A DNA stretch of 50,136 nt from assembly GCA_902761225.1 (NCBI GenBank), contig CACWJQ010000023.1, positions 1 to 50,136 of the forward strand, written 5' to 3'. The notes below the pieces were generated by a model. That model was given only the letters and a program-made list of their open reading frames with translations. It had not been told where the DNA came from and searched no databases. A program made the translations under genes and the position numbers. The DNA comes from an uncultured Lachnospiraceae bacterium (GTDB lineage: Bacteria > Bacillota > Clostridia > Lachnospirales > Lachnospiraceae). Positions 25,276 to 32,281 of this stretch are shown piece after piece; the stretch's first letter is position 1, and each line of letters starts with the position of its first letter.

Positions 25276-26379
25276 TCATGCTCCGGGCTTTTCCCTCATC
25301 AGCTTCTCCACAAGATCTCTCTTCTCATAAAGAACACATCCTCCGTCATGGTCATCCATAAGGATATCACCGCTCTGAAGCGCCATAAAAAGAGGCGATC
25401 TGATGGCATCACGAAGGGAGGTATTACTGACATTAACGTCAGAATATGGTGAGAATGGACATGGCTCTGCTCCCCCGTGGGAATTGATGTGGAAGAAGCC
25501 CCTTCCTGCCGCAACACATCCTCCCGAACCCTTCTCATCACCGGGAAATGAGATATATACCATCTCAGGCCTCTCATCTCTGAGGCGGGCGATCTCCTTA
25601 TTAAGATATTCCCTCTCTTCATCTCCGGGAGCAAGGTGCGTGCTGTCATCAGTAACAGGAACGAACTCCACGAAGATCACTGCCTTACAGCCTCTGTCCG
25701 CCAGCTCATTCAGGAATTCCTCCGATGTCACTTCATGTATGTTCTCAGTGGTCACCGTGACGGATGCTCCGAAGATCAGTCCGCGGGCCTTCAGCTCATC
25801 CATGTTGGATATGAGCCTGTCGTAAATCCCCGCTCCTCTTCTTGCATCCGTAACCTCTCTCTTTCCCTCGATGCTCATAATCGGAATAAGGTTACGGGAC
25901 CTGTCAAACAGTTCGAAGTATTTATCATCGATATATGTTCCGTTTGTAAAGATGGGAAACAGGATGTTCTTCTTCCTGCCTGCAGCCTCTATGACATCCC
26001 TTCTGAGCATCGGTTCACCGCCTGCAAGCAGTATAAAGCTGATTCCGAGATCATCAGCCTCATCGAATATCCTAAGCCACTCTTCATCGCTCAGCTGACT
26101 TACAGGTGCGGTATCCACCGTTGCATGATTGCATCTTGAATAGCACCCTGCGCAGTGCAGATTACACTTACTGGTTATGCTTGCTATAAGGAAGGGAGGG
26201 ATGTGCTCACCGTTTTTCTCAGCCTTTTTACGCTTCATCGAAGCTGCGGCACTTGCAGCAGAAAACCCAAGCATAAAAGCGCTCTCTTTGGGATTCTTAA
26301 GGGTTGCCTTCAGGGCATCTGACACAACCCTCTCGACACCCTTTGTCATATATTCCTGAATATCAAATTCTCTGTCCAT
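25276..26379 (-). CDS. Radical SAM protein with SPASM/twitch-like C-terminus
   Basis: Start ATG 26379 (MDREFDIQEYM) is preferred; an upstream in-frame GTG lies inside the flavodoxin gene. The 367-residue protein has the radical SAM cluster motif CNLHCAGCYSRC near residue 85, the GGEP motif (LAGGEPMLRRD), and later strand motifs (GASVTVTTEN). The C-terminal region has Cys residues in GGCVAAG, AEPCPFSP and GGCVLYE, consistent with an auxiliary cluster of the twitch or SPASM type. The N-terminal 75 residues are helical and not recognised. The substrate is unknown; no precursor peptide gene is visible nearby. The flavodoxin gene immediately upstream is a plausible electron donor for reduction of the cluster. 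Confidence 0.88.
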   Translation of the reverse strand: MDREFDIQEYMTKGVERVVSDALKATLKNPKESAFMLGFSAASAAASMKRKKAEKNGEHIPPFLIASITSKCNLHCAGCYSRCNHATVDTAPVSQLSDEEWLRIFDEADDLGISFILLAGGEPMLRRDVIEAAGRKKNILFPIFTNGTYIDDKYFELFDRSRNLIPIMSIEGKREVTDARRGAGIYDRLISNMDELKARGLIFGASVTVTTENIHEVTSEEFLNELADRGCKAVIFVEFVPVTDDSTHLAPGDEEREYLNKEIARLRDERPEMVYISFPGDEKGSGGCVAAGRGFFHINSHGGAEPCPFSPYSDVNVSNTSLRDAIRSPLFMALQSGDILMDDHDGGCVLYEKRDLVEKLMREKPGA

Positions 26380-26389
26380 ATCTGTTCTT

Positions 26390-26827
26390 TCAGATTTCCT
26401 CTGCACTCTTTACAAGCCTGGCATCAAGGGATGCCGCTCCCTTAAGTGAAGGTGAGAGCTTCTCCGCAGTCTTTCCTATGCCGCTTCCGCCTGATGTTGC
26501 AAATGCATGTACTGTCTTACCGCTCCAGTCATAATCCTTCGCAAAGGTATGGATAACTCTTGGTGCCTGTCCGTACCAGATGGGGAAGCCGATATATACG
26601 GTATCATACTTATCGAAATCCTCAATCCTGCCTGCAACAGGTACATCCCTGCCGCCGATCTGCTCCTTATTGCATCTTGAAAGCGGGTTCAGATAATTGA
26701 TGTCTGATTTCGTATAGGGAGTCACGGGTACTATCTCAAATACATCCGCTCCGGTCTTTACTGCGAACTCCTTCGCCACCTTTGCCGTGGTTCCTTCCGC
26801 ACTGAAATAAGCTATAAGTGTTGCCAT
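26390..26827 (-). CDS. Flavodoxin
   Basis: The 145-residue protein begins MATLIAYFSAEGTTAKVAKE, a flavodoxin phosphate-binding loop, with GGAGG placed 7 bases before ATG 26827; an upstream in-frame start overlaps this ribosome site and is unlikely. Further FMN-binding regions are IGFPIWYGQAP and FATSGGSGIGKT. The length fits a short-chain flavodoxin of the type found with oxidoreductases (Flavodoxin_4-like, PF12682). It is an FMN-containing electron carrier in the cytoplasm. It ends 10 bases before the preferred radical SAM start, so the two are probably one transcription unit, preceded 44 bases upstream by the lipase gene. Confidence 0.9.
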   Translation of the reverse strand: MATLIAYFSAEGTTAKVAKEFAVKTGADVFEIVPVTPYTKSDINYLNPLSRCNKEQIGGRDVPVAGRIEDFDKYDTVYIGFPIWYGQAPRVIHTFAKDYDWSGKTVHAFATSGGSGIGKTAEKLSPSLKGAASLDARLVKSAEEI

Positions 26828-26871
26828 TGTTTTTCCTCCGTTCCGCACAGTTCATACTGTGCAATCCATCA

Positions 26872-28515
26872 TTATTGTTCAGAAATATCTGCGATCATTT
26901 TTACAAGCTCCATATAAAAGGGCTTAACATTCGTCCTCCTGGTAAATCCTCCCTGAAGTGACATGTGATCACCATGATATACAGGCATTACATACCATCT
27001 CCCGGGAAGAAGACCCATTCCCTCATAATATGCTTCCTGCGGCGCACCAAATGGAGCACCTGCAGAGATAGTATTTACAAGTCCGTCATTAGCCTGCCAT
27101 GACTCATCCAGTACATATCCGCCCCGTGTGGAACCGGTGTATCTGCTCATATAGATGGCACCCTTCATGAACATATTCTCGGTTATGGCAGGATCCGGAG
27201 TCAGCCTTCCGCTTTCATCTGTCATCATGGAAGAACAGGGATATGCAAAATAATACACATCATCAAAGGTTGAGATCTTACCGTTAAGTGCCAGGGCATT
27301 ATCTATATGCATATCAAAGGATGCGTAATCCCAGCTTTCTCTTCCGTCCAATACAGGCTTTGTTCCGCTTGATACCGCGTTACTGTTCTTCTCGTATTCC
27401 TCCGGTATATCTATTGACGCAGGATCGAAGCCCTGATCCTCATACAGATCATATGCCGTGGTTCCATTGGTGGGTGCCGCAAGTGTTACCACCGCCACAA
27501 GTCTTTCACCGTTCCCTCCTCTGAAAAAGGGAGACAGATCCGATGCATCCGTAGCCGCTCTTTCCTCCTCGCTTCCGTTTACCAGCACTTCAGAGAATAC
27601 TCTTATGGTAGCTCCGCCAAAAGAATGTCCGATGAGCGCTATCTGTGAATGATCGAAATCCTCGATAAGAGCTCTGCCCGTATAGTCTTCCCCGAATCTC
27701 TCGTGACCTGCTGCCTGACTGTGGGCAACGCCGTAATCCACTCTGGTACCCGCAAGCTGGGCATACAGTTCACATGCCCTGTCCCAGGCACTTCCGGTAG
27801 GATCGACGGATGCAGCATAGCTTTCATATCCGCGGTCATTCAGATACCTGATAATGCTTCCTCCGGACAGACCCCAGTATGGAAAAAATTCGTTAATGGT
27901 ATCGTAGCTTCCCCAGCCTGCAAGACCATGTACAAATATATACTTAACTTCTGTCTGCCTACCCCTTCTGTATCCGACTCCCGCAGACAGCACTCCCGAC
28001 ACAGCTATCAGAGCCGCCATCCATATGACAGTCAGCTTCACTCCGTTATCCTTAATGCGGAAGAACGGGTAAGGACCATCGGCTTTATCCTTAGCATTAA
28101 GATACAGCATAAGGAGACCGTATATAAGAGTCACCGTAACAGGAAGCCATATCCAGGCAAGGGATACTTTATCCTCCGCAAACCGGTATGAGAGGAACGC
28201 AAGTACCGGAACCAGCAGATGATGATATATACAGCTTCCGGAAAAAAGCAGTTCCCTCACCCTTCCGGATGTGGGGACCAGTATGAACACCGTGACAAAG
28301 AAAGTCATGGCCAGCATACTGACAGACAGAAATCTGAGTACGCGGACGAAATAAAGCTGCCCCAGTATCACCAGCATAAGTGATGATATGAAAGCAAACA
28401 GGTTGGAGATCTGGGTATAGTATACAGCAAGTTCCTTAAGGCTTCTTTTTCTGATTGCCTTCGTGAACGCTATTATCTCCAGTATCACTATGATAAGATT
28501 AATTATCCTTGCCAT
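26872..28515 (-). CDS. Membrane-anchored staphylococcal-type lipase with AIG1/Pr6Pr-like N-terminal domain
   Basis: Residues 1-182 contain about six transmembrane helices with the pattern of Pr6Pr/FAR-17a/AIG1-like membrane proteins (VYYTQISNLF with T34, IYHHLLVPVL with H98/H99). Residues about 190-547 form a lipase of the Staphylococcus/Geobacillus family I.5/I.6. It has VHGLAGWGS, the segment WDRACELYAQL and YGVAHSQAAGHERFG with D245, H265 and H271 matching the structural zinc ligands, and the nucleophile S298 in GHSFGG. The catalytic Asp is in NDGLVN and the His in HGDHMSL. It should hydrolyse lipids at the membrane, with the lipase part probably outside. Its promoter (28618-28590) is almost identical to that of gpx. 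GAGGAT lies before the ATG. Confidence 0.85.
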   Translation of the reverse strand: MARIINLIIVILEIIAFTKAIRKRSLKELAVYYTQISNLFAFISSLMLVILGQLYFVRVLRFLSVSMLAMTFFVTVFILVPTSGRVRELLFSGSCIYHHLLVPVLAFLSYRFAEDKVSLAWIWLPVTVTLIYGLLMLYLNAKDKADGPYPFFRIKDNGVKLTVIWMAALIAVSGVLSAGVGYRRGRQTEVKYIFVHGLAGWGSYDTINEFFPYWGLSGGSIIRYLNDRGYESYAASVDPTGSAWDRACELYAQLAGTRVDYGVAHSQAAGHERFGEDYTGRALIEDFDHSQIALIGHSFGGATIRVFSEVLVNGSEEERAATDASDLSPFFRGGNGERLVAVVTLAAPTNGTTAYDLYEDQGFDPASIDIPEEYEKNSNAVSSGTKPVLDGRESWDYASFDMHIDNALALNGKISTFDDVYYFAYPCSSMMTDESGRLTPDPAITENMFMKGAIYMSRYTGSTRGGYVLDESWQANDGLVNTISAGAPFGAPQEAYYEGMGLLPGRWYVMPVYHGDHMSLQGGFTRRTNVKPFYMELVKMIADISEQ

Positions 28516-28589
28516 GAAAGCATATCCTCTATATGACCGGGATCCATATTATTCGAAGCAGAGAACGTGATCTTTTTATATTTGCTCAC

Positions 28590-28618
28590 ATTATATTTTA
28601 TCCAATATAAAATGTCAA
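28590..28618 (-). promoter_or_regulatory. Lipase promoter, near-copy of the gpx promoter
   Basis: TTGACA (28618-28613), a 17-base spacer and TATAAT (28595-28590) on the minus strand. The spacer and flanks match the gpx promoter: TCACATTATATTTTATC is shared without a mismatch, followed by AATAT and TGTCAATAT at identical spacing. An inverted pair ATTTTAT / ATAAAAT overlaps the -10 and spacer. Confidence 0.85.
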
Positions 28619-28634
28619 TATTCTCAATATCATA

Positions 28635-28674
28635 CCCTTCGGATGAGATCGGAGTCCCCCGGAAGTCCGAAGGG
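28635..28674. repeat. 9-bp inverted repeat upstream of the lipase promoter
   Basis: CCCTTCGGA (28635-28643) and TCCGAAGGG (28666-28674) are exact reverse complements with a 22-base gap. The pair lies between the GH27 terminator and the lipase -35 box. It could be an upstream protein site or a degenerate hairpin; no T-run follows on either strand. Confidence 0.45.
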
Positions 28675-28696
28675 ATTTAGAACTCGCCGGTCCCGG

Positions 28697-28730
28697 AAAA
28701 AAAAGAGTGCCTGTCACTGCTGACAGGCAC
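28697..28730 (-). terminator. Terminator of the GH27 operon
   Basis: A perfect 10-bp stem GTGCCTGTCA / TGACAGGCAC (28707-28716 and 28721-28730) with a CTGC loop is followed on the minus strand by eight T (28704-28697). It starts eight bases after the GH27 stop. Confidence 0.92.
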
Positions 28731-28737
28731 CTTAATA

Positions 28738-30000
28738 TTATGCGATATAGAATACCTTGGCACCATGCGCAGGAAGCGTGGCAGTGAAGGTATCTCCTAT
28801 CCTGACACTTTCTCCGCTCCACAGTTCCCTGGCATCGGACCCTGCAGAAAAGCCTTCCAGCTCTTCCATATCGAATCCGAACTCCCCGTCCTCATCCGAT
28901 GCATTGAATACTGCCATGTACTTTCCGCCATCACTGTCATCCGCAGTCCACAGTATGTATTCCTTACCGTCTGTCTCTCTCCTGAAGATCTGGCGTGCAT
29001 TTCTGGAATTGGCATGCATTCTCATAACCGCCTCGTTCGTGATAAGCTTCATTGTAAAATCATCAAAGCCCGTCATCTCACCGCCTATCATCAGCGGCGA
29101 ACGCATTATACCCCAGAGAGTCATCATGGTGATCTGCTCATCTTCGGTAAATCTGGTCCTGTTGTTTTTGTCATAATCCTGCTTTATGGGACCGATGGGA
29201 AGCATATCCGCATCAGGGAAGTGTCCGGCTCCCGCATGAATGCTCCACTTTTCAGCGCGCTCGAACATTGCATACAGCAGTTTCCAGTCATCCCAGAAAT
29301 CATCGGTGATACGCCACATATTCGCAACCTGCTTATAAAGCTCAGCCTTTTCAAGGAGGGCAGGTCCGGGTGAAAGTGAGAGCACCATCTCTCTTCCGCA
29401 GTCATTCAGCGCCCTGGAGAGGATCACCATCTCCTTCTCTTCACGAGGAAGCTCCCTGCAGATATCATCACACTTTATGAAATCCACGCCCCATTCAGCA
29501 TAGAGCTTAAATATCGAATCATAATATGCCTTACCGTTTTCATCAGGAGTCACGCCGTACATATCGGGATTCCAGTAGCATATGCTGTTGGACCTTGCCG
29601 CACTACGTGCGGTTATATCCGTTCCGAGTACGGGAAGATCCTTATGGACCGCCTGACGGGGAATTCCTCTCATTATGTGGATACCGAACTTAAGTCCCAG
29701 TGAATGCACATACTCTGCAAGAGGTGCAAAGCCTTTGCCTCCTTCAGCAGAAGGGAATCTGTTAGGTGCAGGGATAAGTCTTCCGTACTCATCCATGCAC
29801 AGATCCGCAAAGGGTCTGTATTCGTGGCTTGTTGCGCCGGGCTCATACCACTGTATATCCACAACGATATATTCCCATCCGTACTGCTTCAGATGCTTCG
29901 CCATGAACTCCGCATTCTGTCTGACTTCCTTTTCTGTTACGGCTGCTCCGTAGCAGTCCCAGCTGTTCCATCCTCTGGGTGCGATCTTCGGTCTGTACAT
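28738..30000 (-). CDS. GH27 alpha-galactosidase-like enzyme
   Basis: The 420-residue protein has the GH27/GH36 clan D signature at its start (RGWNSWDCYGA) and the nucleophile Asp in the segment VDFIKCDDICRE, close to the YDxC motif of GH27. A likely acid/base Asp is in the NMWRITDDFWDDW region. GIMRSPLMIGG and a C-terminal beta-sandwich complete the fold. It would remove terminal alpha-galactose (or beta-L-arabinopyranose, a known GH27 activity) from oligosaccharides. There is no signal peptide, so it acts in the cytoplasm. GGAGGAAA precedes the ATG. It is 24 bases downstream of a membrane HEYGH protein gene on the same strand, suggesting an operon. Confidence 0.9.
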   Translation of the reverse strand: MYRPKIAPRGWNSWDCYGAAVTEKEVRQNAEFMAKHLKQYGWEYIVVDIQWYEPGATSHEYRPFADLCMDEYGRLIPAPNRFPSAEGGKGFAPLAEYVHSLGLKFGIHIMRGIPRQAVHKDLPVLGTDITARSAARSNSICYWNPDMYGVTPDENGKAYYDSIFKLYAEWGVDFIKCDDICRELPREEKEMVILSRALNDCGREMVLSLSPGPALLEKAELYKQVANMWRITDDFWDDWKLLYAMFERAEKWSIHAGAGHFPDADMLPIGPIKQDYDKNNRTRFTEDEQITMMTLWGIMRSPLMIGGEMTGFDDFTMKLITNEAVMRMHANSRNARQIFRRETDGKEYILWTADDSDGGKYMAVFNASDEDGEFGFDMEELEGFSAGSDARELWSGESVRIGDTFTATLPAHGAKVFYIA

Positions 30001-30024
30001 TACATTTCCTCCGTTAACTTACAG

Positions 30025-30882
30025 TTATTTATATGCCTTCTCTCCCGTGACCTTCTCTCCCCACCGGGAAGCCCAGCTTTCACAAAAGAGCCATGTATAA
30101 TCTTTATTTTTCCGTTTACGGAATTCATTAAAGCACGGGAGGATTCCCCATGCAAGAGAAGGAATCCCTATCACTATCAGATAGAGCGGACCAAGGAGCA
30201 GCGCCTGGAATGTATGCCCGTACTCATGGACTGTGATCTCATTACAGTAATCTCTCCGAGACAGAGCTTCCGGAGTGTCATCACCCGCAGCAGGCCCGCG
30301 GGGAGTGAAGATAAACATACCGAGAGACAGACCGGAATCACTGTTCCATACCGTCCTTACGACGCCGCGGTAATAGCTGTGCGGACATCCGAAATTGACC
30401 AGATACACGATGAAGCCCAGCATTGTAGCGGCATAGCCCCAGGTCCAGTGCACGAAGACTGCAAGGGGATACCATCCCTTTTCACCCTTTACATCTCTTC
30501 TGTCTGCAATAAGCATGAGCCCGATAAGATACAGCCCCAGGAGATAAGCGAGTATATCCTTCGTATCGCATACCCCGCCTATGGCTATAGCCAGCACTGA
30601 ATCCCTGGGGATTCCCAGCCTTCCGACCAGGTCCAATGCCTGGAGCACTTCGGCATGTATCCCCAGAAAATAGACCAGTATCGGCAATACATATGCCGTG
30701 AAGATCCTGTCCCTGACGAAGATGATCCTTAGCAGAAAATAGATAGTTGGTATGACAAGCACATCACCAACAAACCCTCTGATGAAACCTCTTCCCCATG
30801 CGCCTATTGCTATCTCTGTCAACAGAAAGACAAGGAAGATGACCGCGTATTTTATTCTCTTCTTAAGTGAACTCATTTCCAT
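30025..30882 (-). CDS. Polytopic membrane protein with HEYGH metal-binding motif
   Basis: The 285-residue protein has about six hydrophobic segments in residues 10-165. A loop with a VNFGCPHSYYRGVVRTVWNSD segment follows, then an ITVHEYGHTFQALLLGPLYL segment near residue 225. HExxH followed by a hydrophobic helix suggests a zinc-binding membrane protease-like site, but the LDG-type third-ligand motif of site-2 proteases is not seen. The C-terminus CESWASRWGEKV is charged. I do not recognise a named family with confidence. The start (MEMSSLKK) has no ribosome binding site and a TATACT lies directly before the ATG, so expression may be leaderless or start elsewhere. It is probably co-transcribed with the GH27 gene. 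Confidence 0.65.
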   Translation of the reverse strand: MEMSSLKKRIKYAVIFLVFLLTEIAIGAWGRGFIRGFVGDVLVIPTIYFLLRIIFVRDRIFTAYVLPILVYFLGIHAEVLQALDLVGRLGIPRDSVLAIAIGGVCDTKDILAYLLGLYLIGLMLIADRRDVKGEKGWYPLAVFVHWTWGYAATMLGFIVYLVNFGCPHSYYRGVVRTVWNSDSGLSLGMFIFTPRGPAAGDDTPEALSRRDYCNEITVHEYGHTFQALLLGPLYLIVIGIPSLAWGILPCFNEFRKRKNKDYTWLFCESWASRWGEKVTGEKAYK

Positions 30883-30912
30883 AGTATAGTAACATGAAGG
30901 ACAGACTAATGT

Positions 30913-30940
30913 TTGACTAAATTTTAATTTTACATATACT
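30913..30940 (+). promoter_or_regulatory. Promoter of the LacI-type regulator gene
   Basis: TTGACT (30913-30918), a 16-base spacer and TATACT (30935-30940) lie 60 bases upstream of the ATG. The element TGACTAAA (30914-30921) overlaps the -35, and its reverse complement TTTAGTCA recurs at the importer promoter (32211-32218). Confidence 0.65.
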
Positions 30941-30999
30941 TATTACTGTAATTGCAGTTAGCCTGATCATTTACGACAGATCGGTTTTACGGAGGAGAA

Positions 31000-32022
31000 A
31001 TGGCAAAATCGGTAAAGCTCTCTGATATCGCAGAAAAGCTCGGTGTAAGTAAGGTCACGGTATCTAAGGCTCTTTCCAATCAAAAAGGCGTGAGCGAGGA
31101 GATGCGCCGCAAGATCAAGGAACTGGCGGCGGAACTGGGATACGTATCCCCGTCCTCTTCAAAGCTCTCCCGCGATGCAAAATCCTACAACATCGGAATC
31201 CTTGTGGCAGAGAGATATTTCGATCAGACACAGTCTTTCTACTGGTCAATGTATCAGGAGGCCGCTATATATGCTCTCTCCAAAAACAGCTTTACCATGC
31301 TTGAAGTTGTAAGCAGCACTGATGAAGAGGAATGCAACGTTCCCAAGCTCATAGAATCCGACAAGATAAACGGCATCATCATTATAGGCATCATGAACAG
31401 GGCTTATCTGGATATGATGGCAAGGCAGAATGATATCCCCGTTGTATATCTCGATTTTTACGAGCCCGAAGCAAGATGCGAATCCATAGTATCCGACAGC
31501 TTCTTCGGCATGTATTATATGACCGACTACCTGTGCAGGAACGGTCACAGGAAGATCGCTTATGTCGGAACGGTCCGTGCCACCAACAGCATAACCGACA
31601 GATACATGGGATACTGCAAGGCCCTTCTCGAACATGATATCGATCTTCGTAAGGACTATGTCATCGATGACCGTTATCCGGGCACCGGGAGCAGAACAGG
31701 CTATAAGCTTAAGCTTCCCAAGGACATGCCTACAGCCTTTGCATGCAACTGTGACGTGGTGGCACTTGAGCTCATTGATCTTCTCGAGGAAAAGGGGTAC
31801 AGGGTACCTGAGGATATCTCTGTAGTCGGCTTTGACAATTACGCCTTCTCCAACAAGGATCATATAGAACTCAGCACATATGCCGTGGATTTCAAGGCAA
31901 TGGCCAAGCTTGCGGTCAAGAAGCTCCTGAAAAAAATGGACGGGGACATGTTCGTACAGGCACCTTCCGTCGTAGAGGGAAGGATGATCCCCGGAAAGAC
32001 CGTCAAAAACATAGAACGATAA
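31000..32022 (+). CDS. LacI family transcriptional regulator
   Basis: The 340-residue protein starts with a LacI-type helix-turn-helix (VKLSDIAEKLGVSKVTVSKALSNQKGVS, residues 5-32) and hinge helix (MRRKIKELAAELGYVS). The sugar-binding core follows, with SYNIGILVAERYF, RNGHRKIAYVGT and EDISVVGFDNYAFS. The effector is probably a sugar or glycoside. It lies directly upstream of the sugar ABC importer genes on the same strand but has its own terminator, so it probably regulates them and itself. GGAGGAGAA precedes the ATG. The arabinose and galactose hydrolase genes nearby are candidate further targets. Confidence 0.93.
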   Translation: MAKSVKLSDIAEKLGVSKVTVSKALSNQKGVSEEMRRKIKELAAELGYVSPSSSKLSRDAKSYNIGILVAERYFDQTQSFYWSMYQEAAIYALSKNSFTMLEVVSSTDEEECNVPKLIESDKINGIIIIGIMNRAYLDMMARQNDIPVVYLDFYEPEARCESIVSDSFFGMYYMTDYLCRNGHRKIAYVGTVRATNSITDRYMGYCKALLEHDIDLRKDYVIDDRYPGTGSRTGYKLKLPKDMPTAFACNCDVVALELIDLLEEKGYRVPEDISVVGFDNYAFSNKDHIELSTYAVDFKAMAKLAVKKLLKKMDGDMFVQAPSVVEGRMIPGKTVKNIER

Positions 32023-32043
32023 GAAAGTATATGCATACCCCAG

Positions 32044-32073
32044 AAGATCCGGACAGGTTCCGGATCTTTTTTT
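32044..32073 (+). terminator. Terminator of the LacI-type regulator gene
   Basis: AAGATCCGGA (32044-32053) pairs with TCCGGATCTT (32059-32068), with seven T at 32067-32073. Confidence 0.92.
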
Positions 32074-32177
32074 GTTGTTCAGAAGACCTTTCTCAACCCT
32101 TATAGGGTATCTCTGCTAATTTTTAGTTTATTTATTTATCTAAAAATCCGAAATTTTTTAATTTTTGTTACTTAATA

Positions 32178-32232
32178 TTGACTTTACAAATAGTGGTAAA
32201 TAAAATTAATTTTAGTCAGTGAATAGGCTAAA
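32178..32232 (+). promoter_or_regulatory. Sugar importer promoter with downstream imperfect inverted repeat
   Basis: TTGACT (32178-32183), a 17-base spacer and TAAAAT (32201-32206). Around the expected start, TTTAGTC (32211-32217) and GGCTAAA (32226-32232) form an inverted pair with one G-T mismatch, a candidate operator for the neighbouring LacI-type protein. The 258 bases between the regulator stop and the lipoprotein start otherwise hold only the terminator and AT-rich sequence. Confidence 0.6.
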
Positions 32233-32281
32233 TATACTTAAAAACGCCTAAAATAATGACAAAATGTTAAGGAGGGTATTT

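Noticed and set aside
25276-26379. Radical SAM protein as a lasso or sactipeptide maturase
   Set aside because: No precursor peptide, protease or dedicated transporter gene is adjacent.
29704-30600. A 298-codon plus-strand frame opposite the GH27 and HEYGH genes
   Set aside because: It spans the boundary of two minus-strand genes with strong motifs; its Cys- and Pro-rich translation has no domain pattern.
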